Source: a virus
Length of the DNA stretch: 64,000 nucleotides
Direction: 5' to 3' (one strand)
IMG/VR virus record: IMGVR_UViG_3300047550_002841
Span: 1-64,000 of that record
Below, piece after piece: positions 43,251-50,233 of this stretch. Made by a program: the position numbers and the translations under genes. Under the pieces are notes generated by a model. It saw only the letters and a program-made list of their open reading frames with translations, made no database searches and was not told the DNA's origin. The first letter of the stretch is position 1. Each line of letters starts with the position of its first letter.

Positions 43251-43754
43251 ATGACACAATTAGATTTACAATCACTGGACCGCCATTACTTTTGGAATGA
43301 ACGACCCAAAGCAGTTCTACAAGATTTATCAAACAACTTTGATAAAGTTGAAGACATGACCTATCTCAATGACACTTGTCCCTCATTAGTAATCAACGAT
43401 TACATTCGTTTGTTTCTGCCCAATTCCATTTTTGACAATGGTGAAACAAGCACCAACAAATATGCGGTAGTCATTGACGAAACACACACCTTTGCAGGAT
43501 CTAAGTTTTACACCTTTGATGAATTACATCATGCCGTTGAAAAAATCGATGAGTTATTGGCTGAAAAACCATCACGACCACCCCTCTACGAAGTGGGTAT
43601 TGACAGGGGTGAAACAGGTACCGAAACTCTGGCTAAATTCCCTACCATTTACGATGCTGATACATTTATGTATGGCTACCAAATGGCAGATCCCAATGCA
43701 AAATTATTTATCGATACGATAACTTTTGATTATGTTTCAACTCTAAATAAATAA
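43251..43754 (+). CDS. Hypothetical accessory protein (167 aa)
   Basis: A mixed alpha/beta acidic 167-aa protein with a TFAGSKFYTFDELHHAVEKI phrase and LYEVGIDRG...AKFPTIYDADTF, which looks like two repeats of a strand-helix unit as in modified-base or small-ligand binding folds. No catalytic motif. Not recognised. Confidence 0.55.
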   Translation: MTQLDLQSLDRHYFWNERPKAVLQDLSNNFDKVEDMTYLNDTCPSLVINDYIRLFLPNSIFDNGETSTNKYAVVIDETHTFAGSKFYTFDELHHAVEKIDELLAEKPSRPPLYEVGIDRGETGTETLAKFPTIYDADTFMYGYQMADPNAKLFIDTITFDYVSTLNK

Positions 43755-43758
43755 CACT

Positions 43759-43965
43759 ATGAATTTACTTCACCTATCTACTCTACTTGACGATGGTACC
43801 ATCTATGAATCTGAAGCCGAAGCAAAACTTCGTTTTAAATACTTACTAAACCAAATCAGTAAGATTTATGACGAACTTGAAGAAAGTGGTGGAAGTGAAG
43901 AGCAGTATGCTCTTGGCGATGTAATGAATATGCTTTACCATTTAAGTAACTATGAAAAAATATAA
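43759..43965 (+). CDS. Small hypothetical protein (68 aa)
   Basis: An acidic helical 68-aa protein (EAEAKLRFKYLLNQISKIYDE). It overlaps the next gene by 14 bases. Not recognised. Confidence 0.5.
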   Translation: MNLLHLSTLLDDGTIYESEAEAKLRFKYLLNQISKIYDELEESGGSEEQYALGDVMNMLYHLSNYEKI

Positions 43966-44332
43966 GATATATCGAAACCTCCATCGTAACTGCTTCAGTG
44001 TACTAAAGTACAATCCTGAAAAGAAAGGCTATCGGTTGCACGAATACATTACACATGGTATCTTGCATGATGTTGTAGCAAAAGTTTCTCAGGCTGGTCG
44101 ACAAAGAGTTATCAAAGAAAAACAAAAGAATGTACATGCATATCTTCTCTGTGAAAAGTATGATAAACTCGATCGATTTTCCTTTGACTCATTGGATTTC
44201 CATGAAATCTCTTACAACCCTTACATACATGATTCCTTTGTAGTCGGTCTCACTAAAACCTTTACATCAGCCACCAAAGTCGGATTAACTATTGATAGTT
44301 ACACCGCCAAAGCATTACTCTTAGAAAAATAA
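43952..44332 (+). CDS. Hypothetical protein (126 aa)
   Basis: A basic 126-aa protein with two halves. The first is KIYRNLHRNCFSVLKYNPEK and HDVVAKVSQAGRQRVIKEKQ, a phrase typical of small phage proteins with 'R.rv..ekkK.VHA'. The second, VHAYLLCEKYDKLD ... ISYNPY, matches the same set. Unknown function, but it is likely a conserved phage family. Confidence 0.55.
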   Translation: MKKYKIYRNLHRNCFSVLKYNPEKKGYRLHEYITHGILHDVVAKVSQAGRQRVIKEKQKNVHAYLLCEKYDKLDRFSFDSLDFHEISYNPYIHDSFVVGLTKTFTSATKVGLTIDSYTAKALLLEK

Positions 44333-44410
44333 ATTTTGAAATTACACAAACATCCTTTTTATTTGCAAAACCAATCACCAAACTTTACACAACTTAAACC
44401 AAAACAAATT

Positions 44411-45370
44411 ATGAAAAACACAAACCAAATCAACAACGAATTCACAATGAACACACCTGCCTTGTCTATCGAAAACTTTGAGAAGACTATGAATCTTCTT
44501 GAAAGTACTGGTCTTAACTGGGAAGTTAAGAAAGAACAATTCTCACATCCTTCGGGATTGACTACTCCATTTTATGGTATCTTCCGATACGATCAAAATG
44601 CTAACACTCCAACCCAATGCTTGGGGTCTGTAAAAGAAAGGTATACACCTTTCCAAAACTGGGAACTTGCCGACACCATTGTTCGTGCTACTGAGGGAAT
44701 TGGTATTACTACCAACCGGGGCGGTCAACTTAACAACGGCAACAAGGTTTACCTTCAAGCACAATTGCCCGATGAATATGTGGGTAAGTCTGACATTAAA
44801 CGCTGGGTTACAGTCTTGAACTCACACGATGGTTCATCATCCATTGGCTTTGGTTCTACCAATACTGTGGTTGTATGTCAAAATACTTTCCACAGAGCCT
44901 TCAAAGAAACTGATAAGTTTCGCCACACTGCCAGTGCAAAAGAGCGTATTGAAATTGCCATCCGTCAGTTCCAAGACACGATCAATGCAGACAAGAATCT
45001 ATTCGATTCCTTCAAGCGTATGGCAGAACTGAAACCCGATGAGAGTTTGGTACAAGCGGTCATAAACAAAATGTTTAAGGTCGATGTAGTCAAGAACTCA
45101 CAAGAAGATATTTCTACTCGTAGAATGAATCAAATCCAATCGTTTGCACAAGCCTACAACATCGAGCGTGACCTTGAGGGTGACAATGTTTGGGGATTGT
45201 TCAATGCCGTAACTCGTTACACCAACCACATGGCTGCTCCTTCAGAGCAATCACGCAAGACTAACTATCTAATGACAGGTGGTGGTTACGACATTAACAA
45301 CACAGCTTATGATACAATCATGGGTTGGCTTGAGGAACGCACCGCTAAGACTGTGTTTTCGTTTTCATAA
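44411..45370 (+). CDS. DUF932 / phage-plasmid-like protein (319 aa)
   Basis: The start is at the ATG at 44411; a longer frame begins with TTG at 44336 and would lack a leader. Features of the DUF932 family (TIGR03299-like): LGSVKERYTPFQNWE, LQAQLPDEY, VTVLNSHDGSSS and VVCQNTFHRAF. The family occurs in phages and plasmids and is of unknown biochemical role, sometimes next to recombination genes. The length is normal for the family. It is followed by a strong terminator, so it probably ends the accessory operon. Confidence 0.8.
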   Translation: MKNTNQINNEFTMNTPALSIENFEKTMNLLESTGLNWEVKKEQFSHPSGLTTPFYGIFRYDQNANTPTQCLGSVKERYTPFQNWELADTIVRATEGIGITTNRGGQLNNGNKVYLQAQLPDEYVGKSDIKRWVTVLNSHDGSSSIGFGSTNTVVVCQNTFHRAFKETDKFRHTASAKERIEIAIRQFQDTINADKNLFDSFKRMAELKPDESLVQAVINKMFKVDVVKNSQEDISTRRMNQIQSFAQAYNIERDLEGDNVWGLFNAVTRYTNHMAAPSEQSRKTNYLMTGGGYDINNTAYDTIMGWLEERTAKTVFSFS

Positions 45371-45386
45371 TTATCAATTGTTGGTT

Positions 45387-45415
45387 GCCCCTCACCATTA
45401 GGTGGGGGGCTTTTT
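45387..45415 (+). terminator. Terminator after the DUF932 gene
   Basis: GCCCCTCACC (45387-45396) pairs with GGTGGGGGGC (45401-45410, one G-T pair) around ATTA, followed by TTTTT. Confidence 0.85.
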
Positions 45416-45427
45416 AAAAACACTACT

Positions 45428-45640
45428 ATGGCTAAAAAAATAAACAAAGAAGTATCATTAGAAAAATCTTTTAAGGACATGGATGACATGGAGCGTAGAA
45501 TCTTCTTGACTTATGTCTCCGAACACCTATTACATTACGACACCCATTTCAAAGAAATGGTAGATATACTAACTAAATGGGAAACCACAAACCCTATACC
45601 ATCAAGACTTGAATACACTATCCACGAAACACTCAACTAA
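45428..45640 (+). CDS. Small hypothetical protein (70 aa)
   Basis: A charged helical 70-aa protein (LEKSFKDMDDMERRIFLTYV, HFKEMVDILTKW). Not recognised. It is 4 bases from the caspase-like gene downstream, so the two may be coexpressed. Confidence 0.55.
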   Translation: MAKKINKEVSLEKSFKDMDDMERRIFLTYVSEHLLHYDTHFKEMVDILTKWETTNPIPSRLEYTIHETLN

Positions 45641-45644
45641 GATC

Positions 45645-46286
45645 ATGAAAAAACAAAAACGCACACTAGTAATTCATCCTAAGGATGTAACAACCGATTT
45701 CTTAATTCCTATTTACAAATCACTGAATCCAAATACTACCACCATCCTCACTACTTACGAAGAAGTAGAAAAGAATTCACTTGCCACCCAAATCAAAAAG
45801 CATGATCGCATTATCATGCTGGGTCACGGATTCCCCGGGGGTCTGTGGGGTTTCGATCGACTGCTGATAAACGACTCAAACGCAGAATTACTTCGTAACA
45901 AAGAATTAGTTGGTATTTGGTGCCATGCAAATCAGTTCTTTGAAAAGCATGGTTTGCTCGGAGTCTACTCCGGCATGATAATATCAGAGCCTCTAGAAGC
46001 TATATTCTATAGTGTTCCTTACACCGACAGCATGATTCATGAGTCAAACACTTTGTTTACTAAAGCCGTAACTCAGTCAATTACTTCGACTACTCCAATT
46101 GAAGTCTTCCGTAGTATGTACCGAAGTGAAAGCAATCCAGTTATGATTTACAATCAAGACAATTTCTTTCATGCTTATGAAGTACATCAATTAGAAGACA
46201 ATGAGCAAGCAATGGTTGACTACAATGCGATGGAGGAGGAATGGGAAATGGATAACTATAACGAAATAGCACATGAGCAACAATAA
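45645..46286 (+). CDS. Caspase-like (clan CD) His-Cys protein candidate (213 aa)
   Basis: The start is at the ATG at 45645, 4 bases after the 70-aa gene. KRTLVIHPKD opens a Rossmann-like alternation. H61 lies in IIMLGHGFPGGLWG and C93 in LVGIWCHANQF, each after a hydrophobic strand. That order (strand-HG ... strand-C) is the layout of caspase/CHAT-type peptidases. A similar group of bacterial and phage proteins has the 'IWC.AD.FVE..GL.G.Y.GM.ISE' phrase; here IWCHANQFFEKHGLLGVYSG. The catalytic idea is inference; H61 and C93 are seen. Its last residues (HEQQ) are read from the MSNNKQ cassette of the next gene. Confidence 0.5.
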   Translation: MKKQKRTLVIHPKDVTTDFLIPIYKSLNPNTTTILTTYEEVEKNSLATQIKKHDRIIMLGHGFPGGLWGFDRLLINDSNAELLRNKELVGIWCHANQFFEKHGLLGVYSGMIISEPLEAIFYSVPYTDSMIHESNTLFTKAVTQSITSTTPIEVFRSMYRSESNPVMIYNQDNFFHAYEVHQLEDNEQAMVDYNAMEEEWEMDNYNEIAHEQQ

Positions 46287-46533
46287 ACAAAGTATGAAAC
46301 TATACACAGAAGAACAAGTAAAGCATATGTTAATTGGATTAATTGGTTCAGCAAAAACTGTAGATGATTTTTTGCATAGGTATTATACCCCCATCGAACT
46401 ACCAACCCCCATCGAACTACCTAATGATGATGAGATACATAAACAGGCAATTAATTACTCGGGTTTTGACAATGAATTTAAGGCAGGCGCAAAATGGATG
46501 CGTGATAAAATACAAGGAGGTAACAATGAGTAA
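46273..46533 (+). CDS. MSNNKQ-array protein 1 (86 aa)
   Basis: Begins MSNNKQS, then a second Met (MKLYTEEQVKHMLIG), as if the cassette was placed in front of an older start at 46294. The body has a tandem PIELP repeat (residues about 42-52, from a 15-base direct repeat near 46391) and ends KWMRDKIQGGNNE. The GGNNE tail and stop come from the next cassette. Function unknown; EEQV..M helices resemble common phage small proteins. Confidence 0.6.
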   Translation: MSNNKQSMKLYTEEQVKHMLIGLIGSAKTVDDFLHRYYTPIELPTPIELPNDDEIHKQAINYSGFDNEFKAGAKWMRDKIQGGNNE

Positions 46534-46756
46534 TAAACAAATAATAGCAACACGCAAATGGATAGTTGAACACATCACATATAGTGATGGAACAACTGCA
46601 ATTAGCAGAACAAACGATGGATTTAATTCTTTTGAATTAATGGGTATACTTGAATTATCTAAAGACGACATAATTAATCAAATAAAAGGAAATGTCAAGC
46701 CCGAAGTAGTTAAAAGAAAAGTAATTTTAGAGAAAAAGTCAAACCAAAAACAATGA
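46526..46756 (+). CDS. MSNNKQ-array protein 2 (76 aa)
   Basis: The start at the ATG at 46526 is supported by AAGGAGG 6 bases upstream; the frame is open further 5' but without a ribosome site. MSNKQIIATRKWIVEHITYS and a Lys-rich end (KRKVILEKKSNQKQ). Its stop overlaps the start of the next cassette (ATGA). Unknown function. Confidence 0.55.
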   Translation: MSNKQIIATRKWIVEHITYSDGTTAISRTNDGFNSFELMGILELSKDDIINQIKGNVKPEVVKRKVILEKKSNQKQ

Positions 46757-46839
46757 GCAACAATAAACAAAGTATGCCAATTTCAGTTAAAATATTTTTA
46801 TTTTTTTTATTAATTGCTTACATACACAGAAAGAGTTAA
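46753..46839 (+). CDS. MSNNKQ-array membrane peptide (28 aa)
   Basis: MSNNKQSM is followed by PISVKIFLFFLLIAYIHRKS: one hydrophobic helix with a basic tail. It repeats the 'MSNNKQ-x-M' join of protein 1. It is coupled to protein 2 by ATGA. No GGAGG precedes it, so expression may depend on coupling. Confidence 0.45.
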   Translation: MSNNKQSMPISVKIFLFFLLIAYIHRKS

Positions 46840-46841
46840 TT

Positions 46842-46997
46842 ATGATTAAATACACAGAAAGAGAAATAGAACACGAAAGAAAATATCACTATTACAAGGG
46901 TTATTCTAAAGGTGTATTGACTACATTTATTTTAATGAGTTTATATTATATTTTTATTGTAGTATTTGATTATTATTTAAATGGAGGTAACAAATGA
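46842..46997 (+). CDS. Small membrane protein in the array (51 aa)
   Basis: The only member without the cassette N-terminus. MIKYTEREIEHERKYHYYKG, then a hydrophobic helix (VLTTFILMSLYYIFIVVF) and DYYLNGGNK. GGNK is read from the next cassette (GGAGGTAACAAATG). Its start follows TACACAGAAAGAG, which recurs inside the gene at about 46851. Confidence 0.45.
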   Translation: MIKYTEREIEHERKYHYYKGYSKGVLTTFILMSLYYIFIVVFDYYLNGGNK

Positions 46998-47329
46998 GCA
47001 ACAATAAACAAAACGAAAACAATAACGCTAAACATCAATTTAGCAACACAGAACCTTTGACACACGCACAGAAAATCGCTGTTGCAAATAAAATGAGCAA
47101 CAATAAACAAGGTAGTGTAAAGTGGTTATTTGAACAAGTGTGTAATTTAGATTGGAAAAATATTCAAGGAGAAAAAAAGTTGGAAATTCTTGAACAAGCC
47201 AAAGCAATGCACAAGGAGGAAGTGACATCATTTACTGCAGATTGGAGTATTCAGTATAAATATGAAAATGGCAAAAACATTAATCAATTTTACTACGAAA
47301 CATTTGGAGGTAACAATGAGCAACAATAA
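46994..47329 (+). CDS. MSNNKQ-array protein 3, contains a second internal MSNNKQ (111 aa)
   Basis: Begins MSNNKQNENNNAKHQF, and at residue 34 (47093) a second MSNNKQ occurs in frame, without a GGAGG. The part after it (SVKWLFEQVCNLDWKNI ... ILEQAKAMHKEEV ... QFYYETFGGNNEQQ) is homologous to protein 4, with EQAK.M.KE and YY.ETFGG. This family of 'TAVEW...EQAKEMEK...YYNETF' proteins is common in Bacteroidota phages, function unknown. The N-terminal 33 residues look like an inserted or fused fragment. Confidence 0.65.
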   Translation: MSNNKQNENNNAKHQFSNTEPLTHAQKIAVANKMSNNKQGSVKWLFEQVCNLDWKNIQGEKKLEILEQAKAMHKEEVTSFTADWSIQYKYENGKNINQFYYETFGGNNEQQ

Positions 47330-47546
47330 ACAACAAACGGCAGTGGAGTGGTTTGCGGAACGCATACAAAGTGATAAAATATTCAACTTTGAAAAAGTTT
47401 TAGAACAAGCCAAAGAAATGGAGAAGGAAAGAATTGAAACTGCATACAACAAAGGAACAGTTCATGGAATTGATTATCCTGAAAGTACACTACCAATAAC
47501 TGGTGAACAATACTACAACGAAACCTACGGAGGAGGTGAGCAATGA
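47316..47546 (+). CDS. MSNNKQ-array protein 4, EQAKEMEKE family (76 aa)
   Basis: MSNNKQQTAVEWFAERIQSD, VLEQAKEMEKERIETAYNKG and YYNETYGGGEQ. The start at 47316 has GGAGG 6 bases upstream. The protein is a member of the same common phage family as proteins 3 and 5, and its tail GGGEQ is part of the next junction. Confidence 0.65.
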   Translation: MSNNKQQTAVEWFAERIQSDKIFNFEKVLEQAKEMEKERIETAYNKGTVHGIDYPESTLPITGEQYYNETYGGGEQ

Positions 47547-47770
47547 CAAACAATAAACAACAAACGGAAGCCGATGTTTTAGAATTGGCGATGAAACTTT
47601 ATCCATTTAGTAATTCTGAAAGGAATGCCTTTATTGATGGGTATAACAAAGCAAATGAAATAGACAAGGAAGAAATAGTCAAAGCATTTGACCGTGGGCG
47701 AGTTTGGAATATGTCTTGGGATGGAGAATCTTATTATGAGGAAATTATAATTAAAGGTAATAATGAATAA
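47543..47770 (+). CDS. MSNNKQ-array protein 5 (75 aa)
   Basis: MTNNKQQTEADVLELAMKLY ... EIDKEEIVKAFDRGRVWNMS ... ESYYEEIIIKGNNE: the same family pattern (helix, DKEEI.KAFD, Y.E). The cassette is a variant (GGAGGTGAGCAATG). It ends KGNNE, a decayed version of GGNNE. Confidence 0.6.
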   Translation: MTNNKQQTEADVLELAMKLYPFSNSERNAFIDGYNKANEIDKEEIVKAFDRGRVWNMSWDGESYYEEIIIKGNNE

Positions 47771-47783
47771 TTCGGAGGTAACA

Positions 47784-48062
47784 ATGAGCAACAATAAACA
47801 AATAAAAAACGGAGATGTATTTGACATAGGTCAAACAGTAAATGGCGTAAGCAGGTTTCTTTGGTTCAATAATGCATGGTATTACTTTGAAGAAAGGTTA
47901 TCAAGGGAATACGAATACGACCAAGATGAATTAACAAAAACTGTACAAAACTGGAATGACCTTGAAGAAATTACATTTATTAAAAACATATTTGATACAA
48001 CAAATATAAAAATATTAGCAGTTAATCACTTGCCGTTAGGTAGCACTTTAGAAGGGAGGTAA
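47784..48062 (+). CDS. MSNNKQ-array protein 6 (92 aa)
   Basis: The start at the ATG at 47784 has GGAGG 6 bases before it. MSNNKQIKNGDVFDIGQTVN, then FLWFNNAWYYFEERLSREYE: a beta-rich start as in small SH3-like phage proteins, and a mostly beta end. Not recognised. Confidence 0.55.
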   Translation: MSNNKQIKNGDVFDIGQTVNGVSRFLWFNNAWYYFEERLSREYEYDQDELTKTVQNWNDLEEITFIKNIFDTTNIKILAVNHLPLGSTLEGR

Positions 48063-48064
48063 CA

Positions 48065-48259
48065 ATGAGCAACAATAAACAAATCATGAAAAACTTTATT
48101 ATCGTACTCTCAACAATCCTTAGCGGATTGCTCTACGGATGGTGCATTGTGCACTATCCCATCACTGCACAGATCATCGCTGGAGGCATGGGCTTGTCCT
48201 TTCTCTTCGTGATAATGATCGCCTTTTACTCACTGGAAAATAAAAATGAAAATGACTAA
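48065..48259 (+). CDS. MSNNKQ-array two-helix membrane protein (64 aa)
   Basis: MSNNKQIM, then KNFIIVLSTILSGLLYGW and an IIAGGMGLSFLFVIMIAF helix: two hydrophobic segments and a charged tail (LENKNEND). The second Met (48086) would be a natural start without the cassette, again the MSNNKQ-x-M join. Confidence 0.55.
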   Translation: MSNNKQIMKNFIIVLSTILSGLLYGWCIVHYPITAQIIAGGMGLSFLFVIMIAFYSLENKNEND

Positions 48260-48818
48260 TAACAATCAACAACTTGACCTATTCGATGGTATCGAGAACA
48301 AAGATTTCTTGGAATACCACAAGACCAATCCACACCTTTACGATGCATTTAAAGCAGTAGCTTTTGATGCAATGAAAATGGGCTTTAAAACTTATGGTGC
48401 CAACGGCATTTTTGAAATCATTCGCTGGAAGCGTGCTGAGCGTGGTGACGGTGAGTTCAAAATCAACAACAACTTCGCTCCGCTTTTTGCTCGACTCTTT
48501 GCCAATGAGTTCCCTCAGTATTCTAGTTTTTTCAGATACCGCAAATCAAAGTTTTCGGAGTATCTCAAATCACTACCCATGCAAGAAAAACGCATGCATG
48601 AGTTAGTATTCTTCTATGAAAACGCCTCGTTTGTTTTGACCATAGCTCCCACTGAAGATGATTGGTGGACTACCGTAAATGTAACTGAAAATGGGCGAAC
48701 TTTTTTCTTTGATGTCCACTATTGTGAAGACTACAACGAAATCTGCGTTTATCCTTACAACGGCAAACACACCACAGAAAGTTATATCAAAGCAATTTAT
48801 ACTCAAAAGATCATATGA
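48252..48818 (+). CDS. Conserved phage protein with winged-helix-like N-terminus (188 aa)
   Basis: The start is chosen at 48252 (MTNNNQQLDLFDG), a decayed cassette; an ATG two codons earlier (48246) is possible. FKAVAFDAMKMGFKTYGANG and IFEIIRWKRAERGDGEFKIN, then NNFAPLFARLFANEFPQYSSFF, is the core of a family common in phages and prophages ('f.A..i...g...y....I.e.iRw......FKiNN....Y.R.f....P....FF'). From about residue 110 a second, beta-rich domain follows (VLTIAPTEDDWWTTVNV), which that family normally lacks. Function unknown. Confidence 0.6.
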   Translation: MTNNNQQLDLFDGIENKDFLEYHKTNPHLYDAFKAVAFDAMKMGFKTYGANGIFEIIRWKRAERGDGEFKINNNFAPLFARLFANEFPQYSSFFRYRKSKFSEYLKSLPMQEKRMHELVFFYENASFVLTIAPTEDDWWTTVNVTENGRTFFFDVHYCEDYNEICVYPYNGKHTTESYIKAIYTQKII

Positions 48819-48931
48819 ACATAGCATATCGGTTTGCCATTCCTACAGATTACTGCCTTTATCAAGGCAATGTAACACTACCAATACGAATTAAATATGT
48901 TTACAATTTTGCGGTATATCTTCAGGAATAA
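48815..48931 (+). CDS. Very small hypothetical protein (38 aa)
   Basis: A 38-residue frame, coupled to the gene before by a 4-base ATGA-type overlap. It is basic/aromatic (MNIAYRFAIPTDYCLYQGNV) and overlaps the following membrane gene in another frame. A TGCCTT/AAGGCA hairpin (48854-48869) lies in it. Weak evidence of being a gene beyond coupling. Confidence 0.3.
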   Translation: MNIAYRFAIPTDYCLYQGNVTLPIRIKYVYNFAVYLQE

Positions 48932-49028
48932 ACCTCACAAGGAGTTTCTTGTCCTTGAGACTGCTATGATTATCTATTACAGTCTTTGGGCAATAGGCAT
49001 CTATGTGCTATACAGATTAATTCTATGA
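48897..49028 (+). CDS. Small membrane protein (43 aa)
   Basis: MFTILRYIFRNKPHKEF, then a hydrophobic helix (ETAMIIYYSLWAIGIYVLYR). Its stop overlaps the RHH-like gene start as ATGA. Single-pass membrane peptide with a basic N-terminus; role unknown. Confidence 0.4.
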   Translation: MFTILRYIFRNKPHKEFLVLETAMIIYYSLWAIGIYVLYRLIL

Positions 49029-49357
49029 CTCAACTTAAGATTAGAAAAAAGAATGTTGAAGTAATCAACATTGTCTTGAGTAGTGAGCAGTACACAAAGT
49101 TAAAGAAGCTGGCTGATGAGAATGGTTTTTCATCGCCAGCTAATTTAATTGATGATATCGTTCACTCTTATTTTAATAAGCACCGAACTAGAATTCGCAA
49201 AACCGTGGAGGAGTACGAGAAATCCATTAAAATGCCAGTGCAGATATCACAGAATAACTGGCACATGCTATCACGCTACTCTGAATCTACCAAAATATCA
49301 AAGGGAACCTTTATACATTTAATACTACGAGAGATAATTAAAAAAATACCAAAATGA
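49025..49357 (+). CDS. Ribbon-helix-helix-like DNA-binding protein candidate (110 aa)
   Basis: The start is at 49025 (ATGA overlap). Two similar segments follow the strand-helix-helix layout: VINIVLSSEQYTKLKKLADE ... SPANLIDDIVHSYF (residues about 12-50), and MPVQISQNNWHMLSRYSEST ... SKGTFIHLILREII (about 70-108). Tandem RHH units in one chain would bind DNA as a pseudo-dimer. Its 3' end overlaps the serine recombinase by 4 bases, so it may be the recombinase's regulator or directionality partner. The RHH call is by pattern. Confidence 0.5.
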   Translation: MTQLKIRKKNVEVINIVLSSEQYTKLKKLADENGFSSPANLIDDIVHSYFNKHRTRIRKTVEEYEKSIKMPVQISQNNWHMLSRYSESTKISKGTFIHLILREIIKKIPK

Positions 49358-50043
49358 AACGAGCCGCTTTTTATACGCGTGTGAGCCACGACAATCAAGT
49401 CGAAGATGGATCATCATTAGAAAACCAAAAAGATCGCATAGAAGCGTTCTGTAAGCTAAATAACTACTCTATAGTAGCATCATTCTCTGACCCCGGAGTC
49501 TCTGGTCGTAAGTTTGAAAACAGACCAGAGTTTATGAAGATGATGAAACTCGTAGAGAAAAAACAAATCGATGTAATTGTAGTCTATAGTCTATCTCGTT
49601 TCGGTAGAAACCTAAAGGATACTTTGAAATGGATATCTTTTCTAGAAAGTAAGGGCGTTTCGTTCTACACATTAGACTTTCAAATAGACACATCTACTTC
49701 TCATGGTAAACTTATGCTTCAGATGATGGGAGCCTTTGCTGAATTTGAAAGCAACCAGCGTGGGGAATTGATTTCATCTGTGATGAAGTACCTGAAAAAA
49801 GAACAGAAAGTTTATTGCGGTCCTACACCTTTAGGGTTTCACAAGAAAAATGGATCTTTGATTGTGGATGAAGAAGAAATGAAAATAGTTAAAACTATCT
49901 TCAGCTGGAAGAATACTATGCCACACTCTACCATTGCTAGACTTTGCAATGATATGGGGTTTCAGACCAAGAAAGGCAAGAAGTTCTATCACACCACCAT
50001 TGATAAAATCGTAAACAATAATATCTATGAACAACATCTTTGA
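49354..50043 (+). CDS. Serine recombinase (resolvase/integrase family, short)
   Basis: KRAAFYTRVSHDNQ contains the catalytic Ser11, and VIVVYSLSRFGRNLKDTLKW the conserved Arg motif. FAEFESNQRGELI is the E-helix region of the resolvase domain. A short C-terminal recombinase DNA-binding part (GFHKKNGSLIVDEEEM ... SIARLCNDMG-like, here STIARLCNDMGF) follows. At 229 aa it lacks the zinc ribbon and coiled coil of large serine integrases. It could integrate, invert or resolve multimers. No tyrosine integrase is present in the window. Confidence 0.85.
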   Translation: MKRAAFYTRVSHDNQVEDGSSLENQKDRIEAFCKLNNYSIVASFSDPGVSGRKFENRPEFMKMMKLVEKKQIDVIVVYSLSRFGRNLKDTLKWISFLESKGVSFYTLDFQIDTSTSHGKLMLQMMGAFAEFESNQRGELISSVMKYLKKEQKVYCGPTPLGFHKKNGSLIVDEEEMKIVKTIFSWKNTMPHSTIARLCNDMGFQTKKGKKFYHTTIDKIVNNNIYEQHL

Positions 50044-50233
50044 GATTTATGATGCTCGTATTGTACAAGGAGTTACAAACGAGAAACGAGATTATCGTTT
50101 GTATGTAAATCAAACCCTAATCGAAAAGCATAGCACCATGGAAGAGGCTATCAAACAACTATATCAAATTCAAGAACAGATCAATGAAAAAAGAAACAAT
50201 AAGAATATATTCAACTTCCGGTTTTGTTTTTGA
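50027..50233 (+). CDS. Small hypothetical protein (68 aa)
   Basis: A charged 68-aa protein (NNIFEIYDARIVQGVTNEKR ... TMEEAIKQLYQIQEQINEKR) overlapping the recombinase stop by 17 bases and the next start by 50. Helical and acidic/basic mixed. Not recognised. Confidence 0.45.
   Translation: MNNIFEIYDARIVQGVTNEKRDYRLYVNQTLIEKHSTMEEAIKQLYQIQEQINEKRNNKNIFNFRFCF

Larger units (their letters stand above)
46266..48088 (+). repeat. Repeated junction cassette (Shine-Dalgarno + ATG + MSNNKQ)
   Basis: The joint GGAGGTAACAATG followed by AGCAACAATAAACAA, or variants of it, stands at the starts at 46526, 46994, 47316, 47543, 47784 and 48065. Copies without the GGAGG part stand at 46273 and 46753, and one lies inside a gene at 47093. 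In frame 1 it encodes MSNNKQ (MSNKQ at 46526, MTNNKQ at 47543); in another frame it gives the preceding gene its C-terminus (GGNNE, GGNNEQQ, GGGEQ). A decayed copy (MTNNNQQ) starts the gene at 48252. Confidence 0.9.

Noticed and set aside
46753-48260. CRISPR-like array interpretation of the repeated MSNNKQ joints
   Set aside because: Spacing between copies is irregular (about 30-300 bases), the copies coincide with start codons, and the intervening DNA is coding.
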